This document shows, piece by piece, positions 26,011 to 33,543 of a stretch of 64,000 nt of DNA. The DNA is taken from contig NZ_CM001776.1 of the NCBI RefSeq assembly GCF_000332275.1, positions 1,659,268-1,723,267 on the forward strand, written 5' to 3'. The notes under the pieces are model-generated. The model was not told where the DNA came from. It searched no databases and saw only the letters and a program-made list of their open reading frames with translations. Every line of letters begins with the position of its first letter. Position 1 is the first letter of the stretch. The stretch is from Synechococcus sp. PCC 7336. GTDB lineage: Bacteria; Cyanobacteriota; Cyanobacteriia; Thermostichales; PCC-7336. Both the position numbers and the translations under genes were made by a program.

Positions 26011-26634
26011 TTATTCGATCGCGCCCCAGACTTCCCGGAGACGGCGATCGCGTCCGCAGCTAAAGCGGTAGTAGCGATAGAGCAGCGGATTTTTGTCGGC
26101 GTAATCCTGGTGATATTCCTCGGCTGGGAAAAACTGGCTGGCAGCCACAATTTCGGTGGCGATCGGCTGGCTGAGGAGATCGCTCACTTCTGCCTTAGAA
26201 TCTGTCGCTAGCTGTTGTTGCGGCTCGTCATAAGTAAAGATGGCGGTGCGATATTGGCTGCCGCGATCGCAAAATTGTCCCTCAGCATCCACGGGATCGA
26301 CATTGCGCCAAAACACCTCTAGGAGCCTATCGTAGCTAACGATCTCGGGATCGTAGGTTACTTGAATGACCTCAGCATGGCCCGTTTTGCCCGAAGCCAC
26401 TTGACGGTAACTGGGGGCTTCCACATGACCGCCCATGTATCCGACGGTGGTAGCGGTTACTCCTTCCAGCTCGTTAAAGGGATGTTCCATACACCAGAAG
26501 CAACCTCCTGCAAAGGTCGCTTCAACTTCGGCTCCATAAGCGGGGGCAAAGGCAGAGAATAGAATCAAACAGCCAGTCAGCAGACCAGCCCAAGCAATGG
26601 TTTTTTTCACGAGCACCATCGAGCAGCCGAACAT
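26011..26634 (-). CDS. msrA: Peptide-methionine (S)-S-oxide reductase MsrA, exported
   Basis: MsrA repairs the S-diastereomer of methionine sulfoxide. The active-site segment FAGGCFWCMEHPF is clear, followed by GVTATTVGYMGG, HAEVIQVTYDPE and FWRNVDPVDAEGQFCDRGSQYR. The 207-residue length includes an N-terminal signal sequence of about 30 residues, LGWSADWL-like in the wrong frame but MVLVKKTIAWAGLLTGCLIL in this one, ending APAYGAE. The ATG five codons in (26619) also gives a good signal peptide, so the exact start is open. It is the first gene of the msrA-msrB operon. Regulation by oxidative stress is likely from the family but not visible. Confidence 0.94.
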   Translation of the reverse strand: MFGCSMVLVKKTIAWAGLLTGCLILFSAFAPAYGAEVEATFAGGCFWCMEHPFNELEGVTATTVGYMGGHVEAPSYRQVASGKTGHAEVIQVTYDPEIVSYDRLLEVFWRNVDPVDAEGQFCDRGSQYRTAIFTYDEPQQQLATDSKAEVSDLLSQPIATEIVAASQFFPAEEYHQDYADKNPLLYRYYRFSCGRDRRLREVWGAIE

Positions 26635-26854
26635 AACAACCTAGTTTATCTTTACCCGATTGTCCCACTAGCCAAACTTGAGGCTGGGTAACCAGCAGTA
26701 CCAAAAGCTGCGCTAACCTGCGGTGGGTTCGGGAAACCTCTCGTGTCGATCGCGATCGCCCAATCTCACCCGCGAGTTGAGTTAAACCCCTTAAACAACA
26801 AACGGGACAGGCAGAGATTGGAGCGGTTGTCGCTACGATCGCAAACGGATTGTT

Positions 26855-27847
26855 TTAGTCTGGCAATCGACCGCCTCCCATTAGATATAGCAGGGCCATG
26901 CGCACGGCGACGCCACTGGTGACCTGCTGTTCGATCAGGCTTAACGCTGCATCTTCCATCAGGTCCGAGCTCAATTCTACGCCGCGATTGACCGGACCGG
27001 GGTGGAGGATTTTGACGTTGGGATGGCACCGTTGTAGGCGATCGCGAGTCATGCCGTACTGCTGGTGATATTCCCGCAGGCTGGGCAGCAGGTGTCCCTC
27101 CATCCGTTCCTGCTGCAGGCGTAGCGTCATGATAAAGTCCGTTCCCGGCAAGGCATCGTCGAGCTGCCAGTGAAGGGGTACACCATAGGTGGCAAAGGTT
27201 TTCGGCAACAGTGTTGGGGGGCCAACCAAATGTAAATCTGCACCTGCTGCTTTCAAACTCCAAATATTCGATCGCGCCACCCGCGAATGCAGGATGTCGC
27301 CCACAATCAGAATTTTCTTCCCCGCTAACAATTTTGGATGGGGATCGGCGGAATTGAGATGAGTACACAGAGCGAAGAGATCTAACAGTGCCTGGGTGGG
27401 ATGGGCGTGTTGGCCGTCGCCTGCATTGAGGATGCCAACTTTGCCCTGACTCATGCGATCCATTTCGCGGGCGATCGCCTGCGGTACCCCCGCCTGTCTG
27501 TGGCGAATAATCATCAGATCGGTCCCCATCGCCCAGAAGGTGCGGGCGGTATCTAAAATCGTTTCCCCTTTGCTGAGGGAAGAGTGTCCGGGGGAGAAGT
27601 TAACCGTATCGGCGGAGAGGCGTTTGGAGGCTAGCTCGAAGCTATTGCGCGTGCGGGTGGAGGGTTCGAAGAATAGATTGGCCACCACCTTGCCCTGGAG
27701 TGCTGGAACTTTGCGATTGCGCCGAGTCAGTACCTCGCGAAAGCTGGCGGCAGTCTGAATGGCCATCTCGTATTCGAGGTCCGTAAAGTCAGATAGTGTC
27801 AGGACGTGTCGCCGCTGCCATTGCCCACCCACGATCTGCTCCTCCAT
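26855..27847 (-). CDS. pyrB: Aspartate carbamoyltransferase catalytic chain
   Basis: PyrB makes N-carbamoyl-L-aspartate from carbamoyl phosphate and aspartate in pyrimidine synthesis. The 330-residue chain shows the carbamoyl-phosphate site [19 protein letters not shown], the [11 protein letters not shown] segment, and the aspartate-binding region LRLQQERM and [12 protein letters not shown]. The start is the ATG at 27847, preceded by only weak ribosome-binding bases. No regulatory chain (pyrI) or dihydroorotase lies beside it, which is usual in cyanobacteria, where pyr genes are scattered. It is followed by a 220-base gap before msrA. Confidence 0.95.
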   Translation of the reverse strand: MEEQIVGGQWQRRHVLTLSDFTDLEYEMAIQTAASFREVLTRRNRKVPALQGKVVANLFFEPSTRTRNSFELASKRLSADTVNFSPGHSSLSKGETILDTARTFWAMGTDLMIIRHRQAGVPQAIAREMDRMSQGKVGILNAGDGQHAHPTQALLDLFALCTHLNSADPHPKLLAGKKILIVGDILHSRVARSNIWSLKAAGADLHLVGPPTLLPKTFATYGVPLHWQLDDALPGTDFIMTLRLQQERMEGHLLPSLREYHQQYGMTRDRLQRCHPNVKILHPGPVNRGVELSSDLMEDAALSLIEQQVTSGVAVRMALLYLMGGGRLPD

Positions 27848-27960
27848 GACAAACGCAAGCCACCGCCAGCGTCGATAGAATTTCCCGCGTTACCGAACTC
27901 GCCCTATTAGGCTACTGTCCTGCTGCGATCGCGGCAACGCCAAGACCAGTGCTGCACTGC

Positions 27961-28008
27961 CTGCCACAGCAAAGAGAATTCTGCCTGCCACAGCAAAGAG
28001 AATTCTGC
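27961..28008. repeat. Tandem duplication of a 24-bp unit
   Basis: Two identical copies of a 24-bp unit starting CTGCCACAGCAAAGAGAATT stand at 27961-27984 and 27985-28008, followed by a further CTGC. They lie in the 337-base non-coding gap between pyrB and the antenna gene. I see no gene across them. Confidence 0.9.
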
Positions 28009-28098
28009 CTGCGATCGCGATCGGCAGACAGCATCGCAAACCCACCGTCAAGTGAGTCGAGGTTGGGGGTAAGCTGATTTGCAACTGGACATTTTGGC

Positions 28099-28133
28099 AA
28101 AAAAAAGCTGGCTAGAACTCAATCTAGTCAGCT
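28099..28133 (-). terminator. Rho-independent terminator of the antenna gene
   Basis: Read on the minus strand, AGCTGACTAGA pairs with TCTAGCCAGCT (one mismatch) around a 6-base loop, followed by a run of eight T. It lies about 50 bases after the stop of the antenna gene. Confidence 0.88.
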
Positions 28134-28184
28134 CGTCGATCCGTGAAAAGCTAGAACTTATGCAAAAGCGATTTCGGCTTTCAC

Positions 28185-29213
28185 TTATGCAGAGGTGGAA
28201 GCCAGAGTCTTAGTCATCTTGGCAAAGTTAACTCCGAGAGCGCGTAGGGCGTGATAGAGGTGACCCTGCAAGCAGAAAAATGCCAGGTAGAAGTGCATAT
28301 TTGCCAGCCAACAGCGAGAGGTATATGTGTCAAATGCGAGGCTGTCGGTATCGGCAAAATATGGAGCTAGACCTAGCTTGATTGACAGCGTCCCGCCGTA
28401 AAATTCTACAGGATAAGCCACAGTGTTGACTGCACAGAAATATGCTGCTGTAAATCCAGCTAAGGCAATACCGCCTAAAGAGTAAGACAAAATTGCTTCG
28501 CCCGAAAAATCCAACACATTCTTGGCCCAATCCATCGGCTCGACGAGAATATGCCAGATACCGCCACCTACGAGTAAGACACCCACGTAAATATGGCCGC
28601 CGACAATATCTTCAAGATTATCTACCGTAGCAAAGTGGGTCTGATATCCATAAATTGTTAGAGGATTGAGGGTTGGATCGGTTACAATTCTCACATCTTG
28701 AATGACAGAGTCGTACAAGCCACCAAAGTACATTGCCTTAGCAACGAGTAACAGAGCTCCTATCCCTAACAGAATTAAATGGTGGCCCAAAATAATGCTT
28801 AACTTTTTAGGATCTCCCCAATCAAAATGAAACTCTGCAGCCCATCCTGAGGCTGTTTTTAAATCTTGAGGTCCTTTCAATGCGTGAAATAATCCACCTG
28901 CCCCTAGAACTGCAGAGGAGATGAGATGGAGTGCGCCAATCACGAGATAGGGATACGTGTCTTCGATGATTCCACCGGCACCCACGCCAAAGCCTAAAGT
29001 AGCCAGGTGGGGTAGCAAAATTAGTCCCTGTTCGGACATGGGTTGGTTGGGCGAGTAGCGGGAAATTTCAAATAGGGTCATGGCTCCGGCCCAGAATGCG
29101 ATTAGACCCGCATGGGCAACGTGAGCACCAATAAACGTACCCGATAAGTTTGCTAGGCGAGCATTCCCCGCCCCAAACTCAAACTCCATATCGGGATTTC
29201 CATAGGTTTGCAT
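28185..29213 (-). CDS. pcb: Pcb/IsiA-type chlorophyll-binding antenna protein
   Basis: A 342-residue, six-span thylakoid protein of the CP43-like antenna family that binds chlorophyll and forms rings or rows around photosystem I or II. The start at 29213 ([20 protein letters not shown]) is chosen because AAGGAG lies ten bases before it; the frame is open seven codons more. Segments are [89 protein letters not shown] and [24 protein letters not shown], with many conserved His chlorophyll ligands. The [11 protein letters not shown] and [11 protein letters not shown] stretches resemble the Pcb group and CP43 more than classical IsiA, and no isiB (flavodoxin) follows. It has no HIP1 site from 28019 to 29387. 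Iron-stress or low-light control is suggested by family only. Confidence 0.93.
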   Translation of the reverse strand: MQTYGNPDMEFEFGAGNARLANLSGTFIGAHVAHAGLIAFWAGAMTLFEISRYSPNQPMSEQGLILLPHLATLGFGVGAGGIIEDTYPYLVIGALHLISSAVLGAGGLFHALKGPQDLKTASGWAAEFHFDWGDPKKLSIILGHHLILLGIGALLLVAKAMYFGGLYDSVIQDVRIVTDPTLNPLTIYGYQTHFATVDNLEDIVGGHIYVGVLLVGGGIWHILVEPMDWAKNVLDFSGEAILSYSLGGIALAGFTAAYFCAVNTVAYPVEFYGGTLSIKLGLAPYFADTDSLAFDTYTSRCWLANMHFYLAFFCLQGHLYHALRALGVNFAKMTKTLASTSA

Positions 29214-29280
29214 TGAGCTTATTCTCCTTGGCAAAATACCAAACTAGTAGCGGACTGCGCACTCAGAATCAACTCTGAAG

Positions 29281-29313
29281 TCACTCGAAAGTCATTCGAA
29301 AATCACTCGAATA
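29281..29313 (-). promoter_or_regulatory. Three 11-bp direct repeats in the leader of the antenna gene
   Basis: On the plus strand TCACTCGAAAG, TCATTCGAAAA and TCACTCGAATA follow each other without gap. The 11-bp spacing is close to one helical turn, so a protein could bind all three on one face of the DNA. They start 68 bases upstream of the antenna start codon. A degenerate fourth copy (AACTCTGAAG) precedes them. No matching regulator is known to me. Confidence 0.5.
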
Positions 29314-29402
29314 CCCTCCAGCCTGCCACTTTGTTGCAATAAAGGTTGCAAGTGATACATAACACCAGTTGCCGATGCACTAACAGTGCGATCGCCAGAT
29401 GA

Positions 29403-29416
29403 GAATTATTGAATTC
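29403..29416. promoter_or_regulatory. Short A/T-rich palindrome upstream of the antenna gene
   Basis: GAATT and AATTC are inverted around a 4-base spacer (ATTG). A/T-rich inverted repeats of this kind occur in Fur-type operators, and the gene family is often iron-controlled, but the match to a Fur box is weak and the site is about 190 bases from the start codon. Confidence 0.3.
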
Positions 29417-29937
29417 AGGCAAGTCTGAAGTAGACATCGCCAAATACTTCAGATCGCGAATCCATTCAGCGCAATCACTGCAAATGCCGATTGAAAAATG
29501 AGTCCACACTGGCGTAAATCGAATGGAACTGGGCTCAATCCGAGCAGTACGGGCTTCGAAAAATCATCGGCAGAATCGAGAAATACGCCTATATTCCCTA
29601 AAGGTGTTTGCTGAGTTGAGGATATTCCTCATAAAGCTAGGACAAAACCTAGCAGAAGAGGAACGGTACTGCAAGACATCTCATCTAAAAAGGCTAAAAG
29701 TTCCTCAACTCCTCTCGCTCCTAACAGCACCTGTTGCAGATGCTGCATGCCATTAGGGTTATTGCAAACTTTTACTAGTTAGCAAAAAGTTTGCGTGACG
29801 GCAATCACAATTCTGCAATCCTGGTGGCGCACGTTTCCCGTTAGCGACGTTGCATCGCTCTTTGCAAAGAAACTTTACGCAAATTGTGGCTTCGATCGCT
29901 TTACGACTTCAATCCCAATGTTGAGGATAGATTGCGA
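29417..29937. other. Non-coding stretch between antenna gene leader and candidate small RNA
   Basis: No gene is supported. The two short frames here (68 and 77 codons on opposite strands) have no protein-like features and weak starts. Sequence composition is lower in G+C than neighbouring genes. Confidence 0.4.
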
Positions 29938-29965
29938 TAGACGTTCTCCGTGGGAAGAGTAATAT
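29938..29965 (+). promoter_or_regulatory. Possible promoter of a small RNA
   Basis: TAGACG (29938-29943) and TAATAT (29960-29965) are 16 bases apart and resemble -35 and -10 boxes, with 4 and 5 of 6 consensus bases. It points toward the terminator at 30073 with no protein gene between. Confidence 0.4.
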
Positions 29966-29971
29966 CTCAAT

Positions 29972-30109
29972 TCTCGTGCTGGAAAGCAGTCCGGTCACGT
30001 GCGGACTTGGCAAGCCTCGAGCGATGCCATTCAGATGAGTTTCCCTGAGAGAAAGTGTGACGCACAATCCAACCCCTGCAGTTTCTCCTCTCTCTGCAGG
30101 GGCTTTTTT
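29972..30109 (+). ncRNA. Candidate small RNA ending in a strong terminator hairpin
   Basis: Between the putative promoter and the hairpin lie about 100 bases that cannot encode a convincing protein but contain a second perfect stem: AGTCCG and CGGACT around GTCACGTG near 29989-30008. The transcript would be about 138 nt. The loop of the 3' hairpin, TTTCTCCTCTCT, contains CUCC and could pair with Shine-Dalgarno sequences. It does not match 6S RNA, tmRNA, RNase P RNA or Yfr1 as I remember them. No expression is shown, so this is a prediction. Confidence 0.4.
30073..30109 (+). terminator. Strong intrinsic terminator without an upstream protein gene
   Basis: CCCCTGCAG and CTGCAGGGG form a perfect 9-bp stem with a 12-base pyrimidine loop, followed by C and six T. 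The nearest plus-strand protein gene upstream is more than 4 kb away, so it probably ends a non-coding transcript. Confidence 0.85.
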
Positions 30110-30530
<421 letters not shown>

Positions 30531-31307
30531 GTGCCCGTTTGCGAATCATCCATCCCCTATCCTCCAGATGTCTTGTGGCTTAACGTCAGCCCGAGATTTA
30601 TAGCGCTCAGCTATCCACTGCTTCGCTGTTTAGATGAATCCCGACACGCGATCGCCTGTTGGGAATATGCTCAGGGACAAGACGAGCCCAACTCGCTAGA
30701 AGCTGCTGTCGATGCCCTGCATCAGTATTTGCAAACATTGCCCGGCCCCGTTCACGCGATCGGCCACAGCACAGCAGGTCTTATCGGGCTGCTCTATGCG
30801 CGGCGACATCCTCAATACGTTAAGTCTCTGACTCTTTTGTCAGTTGGCGTTCAACCCGCCCTCGACTGGCAAGCTCACTATTACACTCGTCTGAATGTAT
30901 TGCCCTGTAGCCGAAGGTTCGTGTTGGGCCAAATGGTGCGGGAGCTGTTTGGCCGCCAGCAGGGAAACGCCTGCCGCATGTTGGAAACCATTTTGCAGGA
31001 CGACCTCGATTACTCCCCTTCGCCGCACTCGATGTGGAAGGTGGCCGCAGTGGAAGAAGGAGGGTGCAACATGCCTTTATTCGTGGCTGGCAGTCAAGAT
31101 GACACAGTTGTGACCCCCGACTCGATACGGAGGTGGGAGAGTTGGTTTAAACCGGGCGATCGCCTGTGGGAATGCCCGGGCGGACGGTATTTTTTCCACC
31201 GCTTCTATCCCGAGTTACTGCGGGACCAACTGTTGCGCTTTTGGACAGAGGTGGAACTGGGGGTCGAGACTACAACGTATGGCTCTCTATGCGATCGAGT
31301 TTTGTAG
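30531..31307 (+). CDS. Alpha/beta-hydrolase fold protein
   Basis: A 258-residue cytoplasmic protein. The nucleophile elbow is GHSTAG (Ser at about residue 84), preceded by VHAI and followed by LLYARRHPQYVKSLTLLS, a standard alpha/beta-hydrolase arrangement. An acid residue (VAGSQDD) and a His (FFHRFYPELLRDQL) near the C-terminus complete a plausible triad. The elbow sequence HSTAG differs from the usual GxSxG with G before and after, but keeps the form. Substrate is unknown. It starts at a GTG (30531) with a GAGGAAA ribosome-binding site. The two Crp-like regulators follow 78 bases later and may respond to, or control, its substrate, which is inference. Confidence 0.85.
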   Translation: MPVCESSIPYPPDVLWLNVSPRFIALSYPLLRCLDESRHAIACWEYAQGQDEPNSLEAAVDALHQYLQTLPGPVHAIGHSTAGLIGLLYARRHPQYVKSLTLLSVGVQPALDWQAHYYTRLNVLPCSRRFVLGQMVRELFGRQQGNACRMLETILQDDLDYSPSPHSMWKVAAVEEGGCNMPLFVAGSQDDTVVTPDSIRRWESWFKPGDRLWECPGGRYFFHRFYPELLRDQLLRFWTEVELGVETTTYGSLCDRVL

Positions 31308-31385
31308 AAAGTTCTCAGCAATCTAGTTCAACCTAAAGACTAGTTCAACTTGAAGGCTAGTTCAACCTGAAGAAGGAGTTCGCCT

Positions 31386-31973
31386 GTGTTTGCTACCGAA
31401 ATTCAGCCAAAAAGATCCAGGCATCGTCATCAGTTACCCCTCGCCAGACAAGAGCAACGCATCTTTCAAAGGCAACAACTGATACCCCAAAGGGAGAATA
31501 TGCTCTGGCAAATTAATGATGGATATTTGCGAACAATCACCCTAACTGAAGCAGGAGAAATTCATACCTTGGGAATATGGGGACCGGGAGACATTGTCGG
31601 TATTTCCCTAAATCGTAATTACCCCCATCAGATGGAGCCCCTTTCAACCGTTAAGGCGACCTCGATCCGAGATGACAGTATCTTTGCAGGTCAGTGGTTG
31701 ATTGCTTATCTCGAACAGACAGAGGCATTACTCAATATTCAATATGAGAGTCTGGTTAAAAATCGATTGCTACTGTTTCTAAAATGGCTATCCGATCGAT
31801 TTGGACATTCAGTAGAGCCCGGACTATCGACGGGAATCCGGTTGACTCACCAAGAGATTGGCGAATCGATTAACACAACCCGAGTGACGGTTACGAGAGT
31901 CTTAGGCAAACTCCAAGAAGAAGGTTATTTAACTTGGTTCAATCGTTACTGTGTTTTGAAAAATCTAAAGTAA
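31386..31973 (+). CDS. Crp/Fnr-family transcription regulator, first of a tandem pair
   Basis: A 195-residue DNA-binding regulator: an N-terminal cyclic-nucleotide-type beta-barrel (MLWQINDGYLRTITLTEAGE, LGIWGPGDIVGISL), a connecting dimer helix (LEQTEALLNIQ), and a C-terminal winged helix-turn-helix reading LTHQEIGESINTTRVTVTRV with recognition-helix residues TTRVTVTR. The barrel lacks the Arg-Ser motif of cAMP-binding Crp. The start at 31386 is a GTG preceded by AAGGAG. The stop is at 31973 and the paralogue starts at 32003, so both are on one transcript. Target genes are unknown, but the hydrolase gene just upstream is a natural candidate. Length is normal for the family. Confidence 0.88.
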   Translation: MFATEIQPKRSRHRHQLPLARQEQRIFQRQQLIPQRENMLWQINDGYLRTITLTEAGEIHTLGIWGPGDIVGISLNRNYPHQMEPLSTVKATSIRDDSIFAGQWLIAYLEQTEALLNIQYESLVKNRLLLFLKWLSDRFGHSVEPGLSTGIRLTHQEIGESINTTRVTVTRVLGKLQEEGYLTWFNRYCVLKNLK

Positions 31974-32002
31974 CTGCTGAGTCACTGAGACAAACGGAAA
32001 GC

Positions 32003-32566
32003 ATGGTTGAGGCACGGGTGACTGGAGAGCGATGGGTCGCAAAAAGATTGACCTTTGGGAAGCGAGATCTCCTTCCTTGCGATCGCCGACTCGCATGGGA
32101 AATTGAATCTGGATACGTGCGAGCGATTGCTTCAAGCGATCGCGAAACTATCAAAGTGCTGGGGATTTGGGGACCGAGAGAGTCGATCGGAACCTTTGTC
32201 TCTCAGGCTCATGCTTGTCAGCTAGAGTGCCTATCTAAATTAGAGGCAAAGCCTATATCGATTCAGTCTCTCAACATGAATGCTCTTCTCAAAGGCTATA
32301 TCGAACAGACAGAAACCTTGCTGGGCATTGCTCGAGAGCGACATCTCAGTGCAAAGATCGTCAAATTATTCTCTTGGCTTTCCCATCGCTTTGGGACCCC
32401 GCTTGAAAGCGGCATCAGAATTGATGTTCCCCTAACCCACCAGGATCTTGCAGAGGCGATCGGCGCATCTCGCGAAGCTGTGACGCGAGAGCTACGAGTT
32501 TTAGAACAGAGTCATTCAATCGAATGGCAAAATAGAAGTGTTATCTTGCTAAAATCTGTCTTTTAA
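32003..32566 (+). CDS. Crp/Fnr-family transcription regulator, second of a tandem pair
   Basis: A 187-residue paralogue of the preceding gene. Common motifs are LGIWGPRESIGTF (barrel), YIEQTETLLGIAR (dimer helix) and LTHQDLAEAIGASREAVTRE (helix-turn-helix). The recognition-helix segment ASREAVTRE differs from the first copy's TTRVTVTR, so operator preference should differ. I start at the ATG at 32003; the frame is open 23 codons upstream, but that stretch overlaps the end of the first gene. HIP1 sites (32089, 32136) are present, unlike in many low-HIP1 genes here. A strong terminator follows at 32664. The pair probably arose by tandem duplication. Confidence 0.87.
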   Translation: MVEARVTGERWVAKRLTFGKRDLLPCDRRLAWEIESGYVRAIASSDRETIKVLGIWGPRESIGTFVSQAHACQLECLSKLEAKPISIQSLNMNALLKGYIEQTETLLGIARERHLSAKIVKLFSWLSHRFGTPLESGIRIDVPLTHQDLAEAIGASREAVTRELRVLEQSHSIEWQNRSVILLKSVF

Positions 32567-32663
32567 GAGTCTATTTTTTAGTTTTTGGTATCCTGAAAAA
32601 CAAACATATTTGCAGAAATTGATATAATAAACTTAGGTGTTGATATATCCTTAAGACATCTCT

Positions 32664-32700
32664 CAGGCAGATTTTTTAAAATCTGCCTGATTCTTTTTTT
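32664..32700 (+). terminator. Rho-independent terminator between convergent genes
   Basis: CAGGCAGATTTT and AAAATCTGCCTG pair with a 2-base loop, followed by TTCTTTTTTT. It ends the regulator pair and may also act on the leftward DUF4168 gene. Confidence 0.93.
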
Positions 32701-32712
32701 GATGTCTTAGAT

Positions 32713-33351
32713 TTACTGGATTTGCTGTAGCTTTTCTGAGAGCTCGGGATCTTGGCGAATTTGTGCGATCAACTGGCTGAACTGATTGGGCTCGTAGCCT
32801 GCCTCGACAATAACTTGCTCTTGCTGCTGCTGAGCTTCGAGTTCTAGGGTTTCTACCTCGGTATCCACCTGCTCGAACTGCTCTCGCTCTGCCGGCGAAA
32901 TTCCTGCATCCGCTTGCAACTCCGGCGATCGCACGGCCTGGGCGATCTCGACATAGCGCTCTTTGCTCAGGCCAGAACTGGCGATCGCCGCGCTAATTTG
33001 GGCGCTAATCTCGGCGGCGATCGCCTCGAGATCCCTCATGGCAATAGCAATTTGCTGCAGTTCTTCATCCGAGAGATCGGCTGCACTCACCTCGACATCT
33101 TCCGTCTCTTCGGCATCGCCGAGTTCTACGTCAGCCACATCGGTCTCTTCCAGCTCGGAGCTAGGAGACTGCGCTGTTGGATCGACAGCGGGGTCAGACA
33201 GTACGCCATCGGGGGCAGCGCTGCTATCTAATGCAGGCTGGGCCTCGCCCGCTGTCGGATCTTGCAGGGAATTCTCTTCTGCGTGTAGGTGGGTGATGCC
33301 GATCGCGACTAAGACCAAAGTAGTGCCACCAATGAATAGGGGTTTCAGCAT
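32713..33351 (-). CDS. DUF4168 domain protein, exported
   Basis: A 212-residue protein of unknown function with a signal peptide (MLKPLFIGGTTLVLVAIGI, cleaved after about residue 24), a low-complexity acidic region of about 75 residues (EEN, DPTAGEAQPALD, ELEETDVADVELGDAEETED), and a C-terminal domain resembling DUF4168: LSDEELQQIAIAMRDLEAIA, then a helix pair with VEIAQAVRSPELQ, ending GYEPNQFSQLIAQIRQDPEL. The upstream codons to 33435 are an open but unlikely extension. The domain is helical and probably periplasmic or lumenal. Several cyanobacterial copies exist; some are linked with cell envelope or stress, which I cannot confirm here. Confidence 0.8.
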   Translation of the reverse strand: MLKPLFIGGTTLVLVAIGITHLHAEENSLQDPTAGEAQPALDSSAAPDGVLSDPAVDPTAQSPSSELEETDVADVELGDAEETEDVEVSAADLSDEELQQIAIAMRDLEAIAAEISAQISAAIASSGLSKERYVEIAQAVRSPELQADAGISPAEREQFEQVDTEVETLELEAQQQQEQVIVEAGYEPNQFSQLIAQIRQDPELSEKLQQIQ

Positions 33352-33543
33352 GGGTAGTGAATTGAATAACAACGATAGGGCCTCGGGGACGGTTAAATGT
33401 CTCCGTCGGCCTGCAGCTCTAGCGCTGCAATACACTCACCTTAGATACTGAATGGGAGGAAAGCGGGAGTCGCAATTTCGGCTTTTCTGGCAATGCTGAG
33501 AAGGAAAATCCTTGCATCCGAACGGCACGAACGGCGGTCAATT

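Noticed and set aside
29403-29416. Fur box for the antenna gene
   Set aside because: Only a 5-bp palindrome with a 4-base spacer. It does not match the longer Fur consensus and lies far from the start, so it is listed only as a weak palindrome.
29303-29756. Two short frames (68 and 77 codons) upstream of the antenna gene
   Set aside because: No family features, weak starts, and they lie across the repeat leader and palindrome. Likely chance frames.
30073-30109. Yfr1 or 6S RNA at the strong terminator
   Set aside because: The CU-rich loop recalls Yfr1's single-stranded core, but the two-hairpin layout and the exact core are missing, and 6S-type closing stems are not seen.
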